From Bodo saltans (taxonomy: Eukaryota > Euglenozoa > Kinetoplastea > Eubodonida > Bodonidae), in the NCBI GenBank assembly GCA_001460835.1, contig CYKH01002113.1, positions 4,460 to 30,318 on the forward strand: a DNA stretch of 25,859 nt, in the 5' to 3' direction. The position numbers and the translations under genes were made by a program. Below are positions 18,526-25,859 of the stretch, piece by piece (position 1 is the stretch's first letter; the number at the start of each line of letters is the position of its first letter). The notes under the pieces are model-generated. The model was given only the letters and a program-made list of their open reading frames with translations. It searched no databases and was not told where the DNA came from.

Positions 18526-20466
18526 ATGCACACAAGCCAACAACAACAAAAAAATCTGGCAGCAATGTTTCTGGCCCCGCACCCTACGACATCGGCGGGC
18601 ACGAAACCGACGACACAAAAGTCACGATCGACATCATCGGCTTCCGCCATGAAGCCGCAGCAACAACCACTGCAACAGGATGCACCCTCGCTTCCTCGAA
18701 CGTCGCAACCACCACCACCACCATCTGCGGCGGGAGCGGCAACTGGAGTGTTGAACGTCTCGACATTGGGCGCGGTTTCCTCTTCCACGGCGTACTCTCA
18801 CTACTCCCCACACAAGGACCAGCAGCTCCCAAACTCTCCATCTCCAACGACCAACGCGACCTTCAACAACGGTGGCTCCACCTTTGTCGTGGATGCAGCA
18901 ATTATGGTTGAGAACAGGGGCCACGAAGGATCGGGTGCGTATCATCAAGGGGCAGCACACCTGGCGAAGCCTCGCCGCTTATTAAAACCACTCTTTCACG
19001 TGGCAGCATGCGATGCGATGATCACATCAATCGAGTGCGGCCCTCCCAATAGCGGCGTGATGGCGTTTGGTCTCTCATCAGGAGAAGTATACATCTGTCG
19101 TGCTCCTTCAAGTGAAGTCGGCGGAGGAGTTGCACGTGACAGTGGCCGCGCCTCGATCGATTGGGAGTTGACTCCTGTCCGCATAGGTACCATGTCCAGC
19201 GCTGTCACGCAGCTTGCGTGGGCAACCCCCAGAGTCAACAGCACCACGCGTTCTGTGTTGCACCTTGTGTGCTGTTGCCCGGGGAGGGGGGTCAAGGTGT
19301 TCTCAAACGACCCCTTCTCAAGGCCCACCGGCAAAGAGACGACGGATGCAGCGAGGCGTGGGTGGGTGGAGGAAACCGTTGAAGTGGAGGACTGCGTTGC
19401 GGTGGCGTGGTCGTCATCGTCTCCGTTGAGTCCATCGTCCTCGGCTGGGCACGCGAACAATCCTTTGATGCTGCAGAATGAATTGAGTCTCATCTGTGTG
19501 TCTGGAAAACAGAAGATTGTTTGTTGCCACAGGCGGGACGACGGGTATGGGGCTTGGGTAGAGGCGCATTCCTTCTCTGGAGTAGGGACAACCAGCGGAG
19601 GAGGAGCGCATGCGCTGCAAGCAGCAGCCATCGACGCTTCGGCTGGATCACCCGCACCAAAGCAGCAGGCTCCAAAGCGAAGCTCCTCCAGCATGAGTAG
19701 AGACGTATCGTGCATCGCTGTCAGCTGCGATGCTTGCGCGGCGGGTGCACCTGCAGGGAACATGCTGGCTGTCGGCGATTACGATGGCTGGGTTCGTGTT
19801 TTCGAGGCTCCTTCTCTGCAAGGCTTTGCTCGCTCAGGTGCCACAGCGTCTGGCAGCGCACCAACGGCGGGAGGCAATGGTAGCGGGCCTCTCATTCTGC
19901 TTCAACTGAGCCATAGTGTGCTGGTTTCCTTGGCCAATGGAGCGGGAGGCACAACCTCTAGCACAACACCGCAGCCACTTTCACCGTGCCACGGTGTTCG
20001 GCACGTTGCGTGGGCCGCTGCACAGGGCCGAAGCTTTGCGCCTCTAGGTTACGTCGCCGGTACAGAATTAGTCGTGTTGCTCATAGCCAACGCCCTCTGC
20101 AACTTGCTGGACAACACGATAGCTGTTGGTACAGTCCTCGGGTATCGTCGTGTGGTTCTGGACGAGGAGGTGTTTAAAATGACGTGGAATCCCTCGGGCA
20201 CTCGCATCACGACATCCCACGCTGACGGCACCGTCCGTGTCTACTGCCTCGCAACCACTTACCGCGATCCTCGAAGAGCTCGTGCAAGCTCCTCCGCTGC
20301 TAAGCCCGTCCTGCTTCATCAAGACGGACAACCACAGCCAACGTCAACGGACAGTCTCCATTTCCCAATGGTAGAGAAGTACTTCGTCGGTATCGATGAA
20401 ATGTCCAGAAGTGTTGCTCCTTACGCCGCTGATCCTCTGGCAAACCTCCGCGACATGGCATCATAA
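18526..20466 (+). CDS. SEH1: SEH1-like WD40 nucleoporin/GATOR2 propeller with a long low-complexity N-terminus
   Basis: SEH1 is a six-bladed beta-propeller of the nuclear-pore Y-complex and, in many eukaryotes, of the GATOR2 nutrient-signalling complex. The 646-residue reading frame has about 150 residues of Gln/Ser/Pro/Thr-rich sequence. Propeller blades follow, separated by Ser/Gly-rich insertions. Diagnostic stretches are VSCIAVS...MLAVGDYDGWVRVFE (about 390-430), GVRHVAWAAAQGRSF (about 491-505) and VFKMTWNPSGTRITTSHADG (about 549-568). They line up with the SEH1 blades that contain a conserved GRSF and a final VWRVSWN-type blade. SEH1 is usually about 350-420 residues, so this form is long. 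The start is uncertain: 18526 is the first in-frame ATG after the acceptor, but 18565 and 18904 are also in frame. SEC13 is the main alternative; the GRSF blade favours SEH1. Confidence 0.72.
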   Translation: MHTSQQQQKNLAAMFLAPHPTTSAGTKPTTQKSRSTSSASAMKPQQQPLQQDAPSLPRTSQPPPPPSAAGAATGVLNVSTLGAVSSSTAYSHYSPHKDQQLPNSPSPTTNATFNNGGSTFVVDAAIMVENRGHEGSGAYHQGAAHLAKPRRLLKPLFHVAACDAMITSIECGPPNSGVMAFGLSSGEVYICRAPSSEVGGGVARDSGRASIDWELTPVRIGTMSSAVTQLAWATPRVNSTTRSVLHLVCCCPGRGVKVFSNDPFSRPTGKETTDAARRGWVEETVEVEDCVAVAWSSSSPLSPSSSAGHANNPLMLQNELSLICVSGKQKIVCCHRRDDGYGAWVEAHSFSGVGTTSGGGAHALQAAAIDASAGSPAPKQQAPKRSSSSMSRDVSCIAVSCDACAAGAPAGNMLAVGDYDGWVRVFEAPSLQGFARSGATASGSAPTAGGNGSGPLILLQLSHSVLVSLANGAGGTTSSTTPQPLSPCHGVRHVAWAAAQGRSFAPLGYVAGTELVVLLIANALCNLLDNTIAVGTVLGYRRVVLDEEVFKMTWNPSGTRITTSHADGTVRVYCLATTYRDPRRARASSSAAKPVLLHQDGQPQPTSTDSLHFPMVEKYFVGIDEMSRSVAPYAADPLANLRDMAS

Positions 20467-20566
20467 CAAACGTTATTGCCAAGAGAGTTGTTTGTTCACG
20501 GAGGCGAGAATATTGTTGCGCTTCCCCACTGATTTTCTCGAAACGAATCACACTTGATTGAATGCA

Positions 20567-20595
20567 ATCTTCCTTACCCCCTCGTCCTGTCGCAG
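20567..20595 (+). promoter_or_regulatory. Probable spliced-leader acceptor for the LRR gene
   Basis: A T/C-rich tract (20567-20593) ends in CGCAG with AG at 20594-20595. The LRR start is at 20647. One upstream ATG at 20611 opens a frame of only eight codons, so it may mildly repress translation or be bypassed by splicing at the AG at 20623-20624. Confidence 0.55.
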
Positions 20596-20646
20596 TATTG
20601 TTGCTGGTTTATGTTCTTTCAAAGAAAAAAAAAGTGATCAGATAAG

Positions 20647-21696
20647 ATGAGAAGGGAAAAAGGACCAACAAAGATTCAGAAGCGACCACGCACCGCCTCG
20701 TCTGAGCCCTTACAGAGGCGGCCCGTCAAGGATCAAGCAGCTGCGTCTTCAGCCCCTACTGCCGATGAAGTGCGAACAACAGTTGCAACGACAACGCCAG
20801 TGAGTCCGCCACCTGCCGCCGCCACTGAAACAGCGGTTGTCCAGCTTACAGAGGAAGAGTACCTCAAAAAGGTCAGCGGAAGGAAGTCCCGACACGATGC
20901 GGTGGCAGAAACTGGTGGCGTGAACATGCGGCTTCTCGCAACAGATCCAGTGTACAGAATTCTTCATCACTCTCATCGCTCCGACGTCGTGGAGGTTGTG
21001 AAGTGCAAGTTTGGTGAGGCAGAATGTGAGCGTGCTGCCAAGTACTTGAGGGATGAGTTCACTGCTGGCCCAGTTCGTCGGTTGAGGCTTCAGTTGAATG
21101 TCACCGGAGCTGAGTTGTACATGGGCAGATTTTTCCCATTTTTCTCGAAGCACGCGTTATCTCTTAGATTGCTCGACCTTAGCAGAAATCAACTCACGGC
21201 CGATGATGTGGTCGTCTTAGCGCGAACATTAAAGCTCTCTACTGCGAATCGATCTCTCGAAGTTCTCGATCTCAGCTGCAACCGGGATATTGGCAACCAA
21301 GGCGCAGCGGTGCTGATGAGTTCTATCTCCAAAAGTGAAACGATTCGTGCCGTCATTCTCAAACACATTTCACTGGACGACGAGGGGGCACGGATGGTGG
21401 CCCCATATTTAGCATCCCGACCCCACCCCCTTCCTTCACCTTCATTACAGGTGAAGGCCGGCGATGCGGCGATACTGAATGGCTACCAGTGGACTGGGAA
21501 TGACCAGCACAGAGGGCACTGCAATTTCTTTCTGAACTTAAACGAGAATTGCCTTGGCCCAGATTCGATTCAGCTGTTGGGAAAATGCTTGCCGGAGCAT
21601 GTGTCGCTTACTGTGCTTCATCAAAGGCCAAAGAGGACACCACAACAACGCGCAACGACCAGTTCTGTTGCGAACGAAGCATCGCCAGAATCCTAA
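20647..21696 (+). CDS. Leucine-rich-repeat protein (ribonuclease-inhibitor type)
   Basis: This 349-residue protein has a basic, Thr/Ala/Pro-rich N-terminus (about residues 1-70). An unrecognised middle follows. A run of leucine-rich repeats (about 165-270) includes LRLLDLSRNQLTADD, LEVLDLSCNRDIGNQGA and AVILKHISLDDEGA. The spacing and the LDLS.N....G pattern fit the ribonuclease-inhibitor LRR subfamily. A further single repeat, FFLNLNENCLGPDSIQLLG, lies at about 294-312. The C-terminal tail is short and basic. LRRs of this type are protein-binding scaffolds, common in axonemal and regulatory proteins, but no partner can be named. The frame is intact and no catalytic motif is visible. Confidence 0.82.
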   Translation: MRREKGPTKIQKRPRTASSEPLQRRPVKDQAAASSAPTADEVRTTVATTTPVSPPPAAATETAVVQLTEEEYLKKVSGRKSRHDAVAETGGVNMRLLATDPVYRILHHSHRSDVVEVVKCKFGEAECERAAKYLRDEFTAGPVRRLRLQLNVTGAELYMGRFFPFFSKHALSLRLLDLSRNQLTADDVVVLARTLKLSTANRSLEVLDLSCNRDIGNQGAAVLMSSISKSETIRAVILKHISLDDEGARMVAPYLASRPHPLPSPSLQVKAGDAAILNGYQWTGNDQHRGHCNFFLNLNENCLGPDSIQLLGKCLPEHVSLTVLHQRPKRTPQQRATTSSVANEASPES

Positions 21697-21782
21697 CAAA
21701 GTTTGTTAATTCGAAACGAAAAAAGAATGGAGTTGAGATATTGATGTCCACTTGGGGAAAAATCAACCTCAGTTTTGATGAT

Positions 21783-21820
21783 TGATTTTCCCTTTTAATT
21801 TTGTGCTTTATTGTTCAAAG
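21783..21820 (+). promoter_or_regulatory. Probable spliced-leader acceptor for the CCDC146-like gene
   Basis: A T-rich tract (about 21783-21815) is followed by AAAG with AG at 21819-21820. The downstream leader of about 106 bases has no ATG before 21927. This supports 21927 (MDGDLNSN) as the start of the coiled-coil protein. Confidence 0.65.
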
Positions 21821-21926
21821 GTAGTGAAGAAGGTGTAGAACAGCGAGCGTGTGTGTAAATCTCGAAAAAGATTTTTGGAAATTCTTGGGGAGGAACATTT
21901 GATAGGCAAATTTGCAACAGTACCAT

Positions 21927-24863
21927 ATGGACGGAGATCTCAACTCAAACCAGCAAGAGCTTGGCGACGTCTCTGACGTGACCCACTCGACCGCCTTCCT
22001 TAGCATCGATGCCCTTCTCGAAGAGGGTAAGATTGTTGAGGAACGCGCAGCCCATCTGAAGTCTAAGTTCAAGGAGCTGCACGATCGAGTCCTCCAGATC
22101 TACAACCACGACAACTTCCTGCTGAAGCGTGCACGCCAATCTAGGAAAGACCTCGAATTAGAGAAGGCAAAAGTGGACCGCTGCGGCCAAGTGGCACGCC
22201 AAGACGATGATGCCATTCAACAACTGAAAAGGGAGCTTGCCGCGGCGGAGCACGAGCTGTCCGTTGCCCAAGAAAAAGAGTCGATGCTGCAAGTGGAAGC
22301 GCTCGAGCTTGACCGGAAGAAGCAGAACTTGACCCATGAAGTAGAAGATGCCATTGCTGCGGAAGAAGCACGTCTGAAGCCTCAAATCGAAGCACTCAAC
22401 AAGACGATCAAAGACATCGGCGAGGAGATTGAGAATACCTCCAAGGAGTTTGATATTCTGCGCAACAAACGCGAGGGTCTCTTGGGCAACGAGCGGCAAC
22501 TCCGTGAAGATGCAGAGCATACGGATGTTGTGATTTCTGAAGCGAAGTCAGAGTTTGCACGAGTAGAGAAGGAGCCTGATCGCGCAAGAAAGCAAGCAGA
22601 AATTGTCCTAAAGGCATTCCTCACCGCACAGAAAGAGCTTGGCTCACTTGATGACAAGGTCAGTGGCCAAGTAGACATGATCAACAAGCTCGAGAGCAAG
22701 AAGAAAGATACGTCCGAGGAACAAGCCGATGCTGTCGCCGCTCTTCAAGTGAAACGTGGAGAGATTGCAGAGAAGCTGAAGACCCTCGGGACAATTAGTG
22801 CGTCCCTTGAGGGTGAGATCGAAACGCGCACAGCGTACCAGCAGCGTGTCCAGGAACTCGAAGGGCTCATCAAAGCCGCCGCTGTGGCGTTCAACCAAGA
22901 GCGTGACTTGCTCAACAAGACGATCCGAGACAAGGACAAGGGCATGAAAGACTTCAAGACCATCGACCAGGCCAAGGCAGACTTAGAGTCCGAGAGGGAA
23001 GTCTGCAAGAAACAAGTAGAATTCTTAGGACGTGAAGCCCAGCGCCTCAGCGGTCAACGTAAACAATACGCCTCTGAGTTGGAGGAGATGAAGCGTGACG
23101 TGGATATTCTGATCAACAACTTCCTCAAGGAAGAAATTGCGGAAAAGCGATGCGTGAAGGACAAAGAGAACATTCAGTCCAGCATCCAGCATCTCGAAGA
23201 CTTACTCGCCGAGCGCAGCCTTCAAGAGCAGGCACACAAACGAGAACTGTCGGAGCTCGCCATGCACCGAGAGCAGATCAGCCGTGAGTGCAGTCGAAAC
23301 CAAGGCCGCGTCCTGCTCGCCAAGAATGAACTGAAGGTCAAAGAGGTCATTTTACGCGAGCTCCGCAAGCGACACGATGAAATGCAAACTCGCCTTACCT
23401 CGCTCATGGAGATGTTCCAGAATGTGAAGCGTGAGCGCAGCCAAAAGGCAGCACAGATTCAGTCCGCAAGTCAACGTATGAGCGAGATGCAGGAAAAGAT
23501 TAAGATTCTGGAGAATGAACTCGAAGTGCTGCGTCGTGAGAGTCTCATCAAGGACTCGGAACTGTCGCGAAAGAAGCGTGAATCGCATGAACTGCGCCAG
23601 ACATGCAAGAATTTGCGCGTCGACAAAAACAAATGCAAGAAGAAGTTAGACGAAGCCGCCAACGTAGAACGCGACCTCAAGAATCAAATGCGCAAGTTGA
23701 ACAACGTCATCACCATGACCGAAGACGAGATGTTGGAATTGAAGCGTGCGTACGAGGATGCGGTGGAGAACCGCAACTACACCGGTATCCAACTAATTGA
23801 TCGCAACGATGAGCTCTGTATCCTCTACGAGAAGTCCAACATTCAAGAGTCTATCATCAAGAATGGATTGTTGATGATCAACAAACGTTCAGAGGAGATT
23901 CGAGCCTTGACTGTGCAGCTGACCGATACCCAACGCCAAATTGAACTCTGTCAGCGTGTCCTGCCCCAAGTGCGGGATATGGAGGAGGACCTTGCGAAGT
24001 TAGTGCAAGATTTAGAAGATGAGCGATGGCGCGCATCTGTATTGGAGTCAGACCTAACAGACCCGCTCAACCCCTCTCGCTGGAGGAAGCTCGGAAAGGT
24101 CGGCACATCAACCAACGGCGGCTCCACGAAAAAGAGTGACGGGAATGCTGCAGATGACGATGGTGCGGCTGACAAGGCGTCCCCATCGGCAAGTGTGGCT
24201 GCCGCCAGTGTGGCTGCCGCCGCTGCCGGCAACGAGGGGCCTAGCGAAGAGTTTGTGGAGTTACAATCCAAACACCAATCCCTAGAGCAGCGTGTTGCCA
24301 CCGTCAACGAACGCTTGATGGAGAAGGAATTGATTCTTGAGGAGGTCACCGAGCTCTCCAACAAACTACGTCGCCAAGCGCTCAATGGCCGAGACTTTAC
24401 GTTAGCCCTCGCTAAGAAGGTGAACAACTACCAATTTGACATCAAGAACAAGACAAAGAAGATGATGGCCACTCTATCGGAGTTGTCCATGGTGCAGGCG
24501 TCGTCTATTCAATTGCAAATGGAAGTGCAGCAGCTTGAAGACACGGTTTCTGAGGCTCACCGTCGCACAGATATCGGCGAGGCGCCCACGGACAATATCG
24601 CTCAGCGCCTGGAGCGCGAAGAGAGGAGTAAGCAACGATATCAAACCCTGTTGCAGTCGCGACGTGAGGCTTCGGCAGTCGCAGAGAACCTTCTCACGAC
24701 GGCTGAGCAGCGACCCAATGCTTATATTCCTGAAGGTGACCTTAACCTCCCGAAGCCGTACGGCATGCACGCGCCGTTCAAGCCGAACATGGCAGTCCAA
24801 GGGCAGGTGAGCAGGTACTACCGCAAGACGCAGCAGAAGGACCTAGACTTTGGCGATGACTGA
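21927..24863 (+). CDS. CCDC146: CCDC146/MBO2-like flagellar coiled-coil protein
   Basis: The 978-residue protein is almost entirely coiled coil, rich in Glu, Lys, Arg and Leu. Several short stretches match what I know of CCDC146 (Chlamydomonas MBO2). They are YNHDNFLLKRAR near the N-terminus (about residue 55), LYEKSNIQESIIKNGLLMIN (about 635-655), LNPSRWRKLG (about 713-722), and the C-terminal signature RPNAYIPEGD...LPKPYGMHAPFKP (about 929-953). Its length is close to the animal protein (about 955). CCDC146 and MBO2 are linked to axoneme and centriole microtubules and to flagellar beating, which fits a flagellated protist. An Ala/Ser/Gly-rich insert with a short repeat, SVAAASVAAAAAG, interrupts the coil at about 753-765. 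The frame is intact. The start follows a clean leader. Confidence 0.85.
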   Translation: MDGDLNSNQQELGDVSDVTHSTAFLSIDALLEEGKIVEERAAHLKSKFKELHDRVLQIYNHDNFLLKRARQSRKDLELEKAKVDRCGQVARQDDDAIQQLKRELAAAEHELSVAQEKESMLQVEALELDRKKQNLTHEVEDAIAAEEARLKPQIEALNKTIKDIGEEIENTSKEFDILRNKREGLLGNERQLREDAEHTDVVISEAKSEFARVEKEPDRARKQAEIVLKAFLTAQKELGSLDDKVSGQVDMINKLESKKKDTSEEQADAVAALQVKRGEIAEKLKTLGTISASLEGEIETRTAYQQRVQELEGLIKAAAVAFNQERDLLNKTIRDKDKGMKDFKTIDQAKADLESEREVCKKQVEFLGREAQRLSGQRKQYASELEEMKRDVDILINNFLKEEIAEKRCVKDKENIQSSIQHLEDLLAERSLQEQAHKRELSELAMHREQISRECSRNQGRVLLAKNELKVKEVILRELRKRHDEMQTRLTSLMEMFQNVKRERSQKAAQIQSASQRMSEMQEKIKILENELEVLRRESLIKDSELSRKKRESHELRQTCKNLRVDKNKCKKKLDEAANVERDLKNQMRKLNNVITMTEDEMLELKRAYEDAVENRNYTGIQLIDRNDELCILYEKSNIQESIIKNGLLMINKRSEEIRALTVQLTDTQRQIELCQRVLPQVRDMEEDLAKLVQDLEDERWRASVLESDLTDPLNPSRWRKLGKVGTSTNGGSTKKSDGNAADDDGAADKASPSASVAAASVAAAAAGNEGPSEEFVELQSKHQSLEQRVATVNERLMEKELILEEVTELSNKLRRQALNGRDFTLALAKKVNNYQFDIKNKTKKMMATLSELSMVQASSIQLQMEVQQLEDTVSEAHRRTDIGEAPTDNIAQRLEREERSKQRYQTLLQSRREASAVAENLLTTAEQRPNAYIPEGDLNLPKPYGMHAPFKPNMAVQGQVSRYYRKTQQKDLDFGDD

Positions 24864-25169
24864 TGAATTGGGGCGAGCGAGCTTGTAGTCCGTCAGGCAA
24901 CACAACGTGATGTACATGAGGGCGGGATGCCGCATTGGGAAGAGGGATGGTCTTCAATGCTGCAAACCCTGCCAAAAAAAGAAAAGAGCATGAAAAGGGA
25001 AAAAAGGTGGTGTCGATAGACAAAAAAACAACCCCCAAAACTAATGTGTACACCCATGTGTTGTATGTTCTTGTTCCAAACAGGGAAAACGAAGTGATGA
25101 TGCTGCAAGAACATGTCGTTATTTCCTTCATATTTTATTCTTTCATTTCATTTGGGTAAAAGAACGCAA
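24864..25169 (+). other. Intergenic region after the CCDC146-like gene
   Basis: These 306 bases contain an A-rich stretch (about 24973-25036), then a T-rich pyrimidine tract leading to the acceptor at 25161-25162. No gene or structural RNA was recognised. Confidence 0.5.
25119..25162 (+). promoter_or_regulatory. Probable spliced-leader acceptor for the 25170 frame
   Basis: A T-rich tract (about 25119-25155) is followed by AAAAG with AG at 25161-25162. The ATG at 25170 comes seven bases later. The spacing is similar to that at RRP6, which supports a real gene start here. Confidence 0.6.
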
Positions 25170-25412
25170 ATGAAAAACGAGTTTGAAGAAGCATTCTTGC
25201 GACGGCACGCAACCCTTGCAGCGGACAAGAGGCCGCTGGTGCCAGCACCGCCCCCATGTTGCCTCTTGATGCGCAACTGTAACAATCCTGCACAACGCCT
25301 AGAATGGTCCATTGCTGGGGAGGTAAAGGAACTCACTGGATCTTCCCTCCTTGGGGAACTACGACAAGTCGTCGGGAAAAGCTTGCGTGAGCACAGCACC
25401 GTCAACACGTAG
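25170..25412 (+). CDS. Unrecognised short protein or 5' part of a broken gene
   Basis: From ATG 25170 the frame encodes 80 residues, beginning MKNEFEEAFLRRHATLAADK, and stops at TAG 25410-25412. The start follows a good trans-splice acceptor. No domain was recognised. The region RLEWSIAGEVKELTGSSLLG looks like ordinary globular protein. The frame downstream, from 25551 to the window end, is the same phase. This may therefore be the first exon-like part of one longer gene whose middle (about 25405-25550) is frame-damaged, as in the PP2C gene. A short independent gene is the alternative. Confidence 0.45.
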   Translation: MKNEFEEAFLRRHATLAADKRPLVPAPPPCCLLMRNCNNPAQRLEWSIAGEVKELTGSSLLGELRQVVGKSLREHSTVNT

Positions 25413-25622
25413 TGGCACAGTAGTGCTAGGTGTCTCCGTAGTTGTAGTAGTCGTGCTCAGTGTTACCACTTGCCTCGACACCACGGCAACCTCGCACCAC
25501 CGAGCAACGACGACAGACGCGTGCTGTAAAAAGTCGTGTGGTGACGCTGACGTCTCTTCCTGCCTGACACCGCGCAACTCACCCCAAGCAAGTTCCACGA
25601 GGTGCCATCCGAGGCGTCCGCA

Positions 25623-25859
25623 ATGCCTCGAGTGGTGACGCTTTCCCCGTACGTCGTCGCGGAGTCGTCCTCAAACAATGAGTTATTTGAGCTCATGCAA
25701 ACAAAGGTCCAACTCCTGTGCACTGCTCTCCAGGACGTGATTGTTGCTGGCGGTGCGGCCAAAGTGGTGCCATCGTTTCGTGTCGTAGCCACTGATCCGC
25801 CACACGTCGCCTTGAACCACAGACTAGATTGGATGAGAGAGGCGCTGCAGCAGTTAGTC
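25623..25859 (+). CDS. Unrecognised protein, 5' part, runs off the window
   Basis: An open frame runs from ATG 25623 (MPRVVTLSPYVVAESSSNNE) to the last base without a stop and gives 79 residues. The same frame is open back to 25551. The composition looks coding, with a mix of helix-forming and hydrophobic residues such as LFELMQTKVQLLCTALQDV. No family was recognised. The sequence before it is moderately pyrimidine-rich (about 25551-25585) with AGs at 25587-25592, so a separate trans-spliced gene is possible. The other possibility is that this continues the gene that begins at 25170. Confidence 0.5.
   Translation, partial: MPRVVTLSPYVVAESSSNNELFELMQTKVQLLCTALQDVIVAGGAAKVVPSFRVVATDPPHVALNHRLDWMREALQQLV

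Noticed and set aside
18996-19763. Minus-strand open frame of 255 codons
   Set aside because: It lies antisense to well-supported SEH1 propeller sequence. It has no recognisable domain and no acceptor-like tract upstream on its own strand. It is a shadow of a GC-rich gene.
24187-24228. Possible fourth frame-breaking duplication in the CCDC146-like gene
   Set aside because: The short repeat GTGTGGCTGCCGCC is in frame, encodes SVAAA twice and leaves the reading frame intact. It is ordinary low-complexity expansion.
25463-25792. Minus-strand open frame of 109 codons near the right edge
   Set aside because: It has no domain and its composition looks like antisense of Val/Thr/Ser-rich sequence. 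It conflicts with the single-strand gene array.

Overview
The window reads as part of a nuclear polycistronic array from a kinetoplastid protist, most likely a free-living bodonid of the Bodo saltans kind (the genus is an inference). Every convincing gene is on the + strand. The genes are long and no clear cis-intron was found. They are separated by roughly 200-530 bases. Most start codons lie a short distance after a polypyrimidine tract and an AG, the signature of spliced-leader trans-splicing. No RNA gene, transposon, CRISPR array or convincing minus-strand gene was seen.

Layout: the 3' end of a zinc-dependent cinnamyl-alcohol-type dehydrogenase (1-348); the nuclear exosome ribonuclease RRP6/EXOSC10 (678-2908), followed directly by a perfect 15-bp hairpin; a very large BIG/Sec7-type ARF guanine-nucleotide exchange factor (3321-11409); a small N-glycosylated membrane protein of unknown family (11775-12503); a WD40-like plus coiled-coil protein of unknown function (12959-16343); a PP2C phosphatase with a damaged middle (16689-17996); a SEH1-like nucleoporin/GATOR propeller (18526-20466); a leucine-rich-repeat protein (20647-21696); a CCDC146/MBO2-type flagellar coiled-coil protein (21927-24863); and one or two unrecognised reading frames at the right edge (25170-25412 and 25623-end). 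The neighbours do not form a metabolic pathway. As is usual in kinetoplastids, co-transcription does not imply shared function.

The most striking feature is a set of three head-to-tail direct duplications inside coding sequence: 118 bp in RRP6, 103 bp in the Sec7 gene and 52 bp in the WD40/coiled-coil gene. All three periods equal 1 modulo 3, so each breaks its gene. In the two that have diverged, every difference between copies, apart from one base in a poly-T tract, is synonymous in the conserved reading frame, although one copy is out of frame as assembled. This is best explained by two alleles of an intact locus placed in tandem by the assembler, not by real gene death. Removing one copy gives exactly 1111 codons for the WD40/coiled-coil gene and 2662 for the Sec7 gene. 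RRP6 also needs one T removed from a homopolymer. Automated annotation would split these genes into false fragments.

Other points worth following are the RRP6 hairpin, an unusual mixture of brefeldin-A-determining residues in the Sec7 domain, a long overlapping frame at the 5' end of the SEH1 gene, and two unrecognised proteins with clear architecture.
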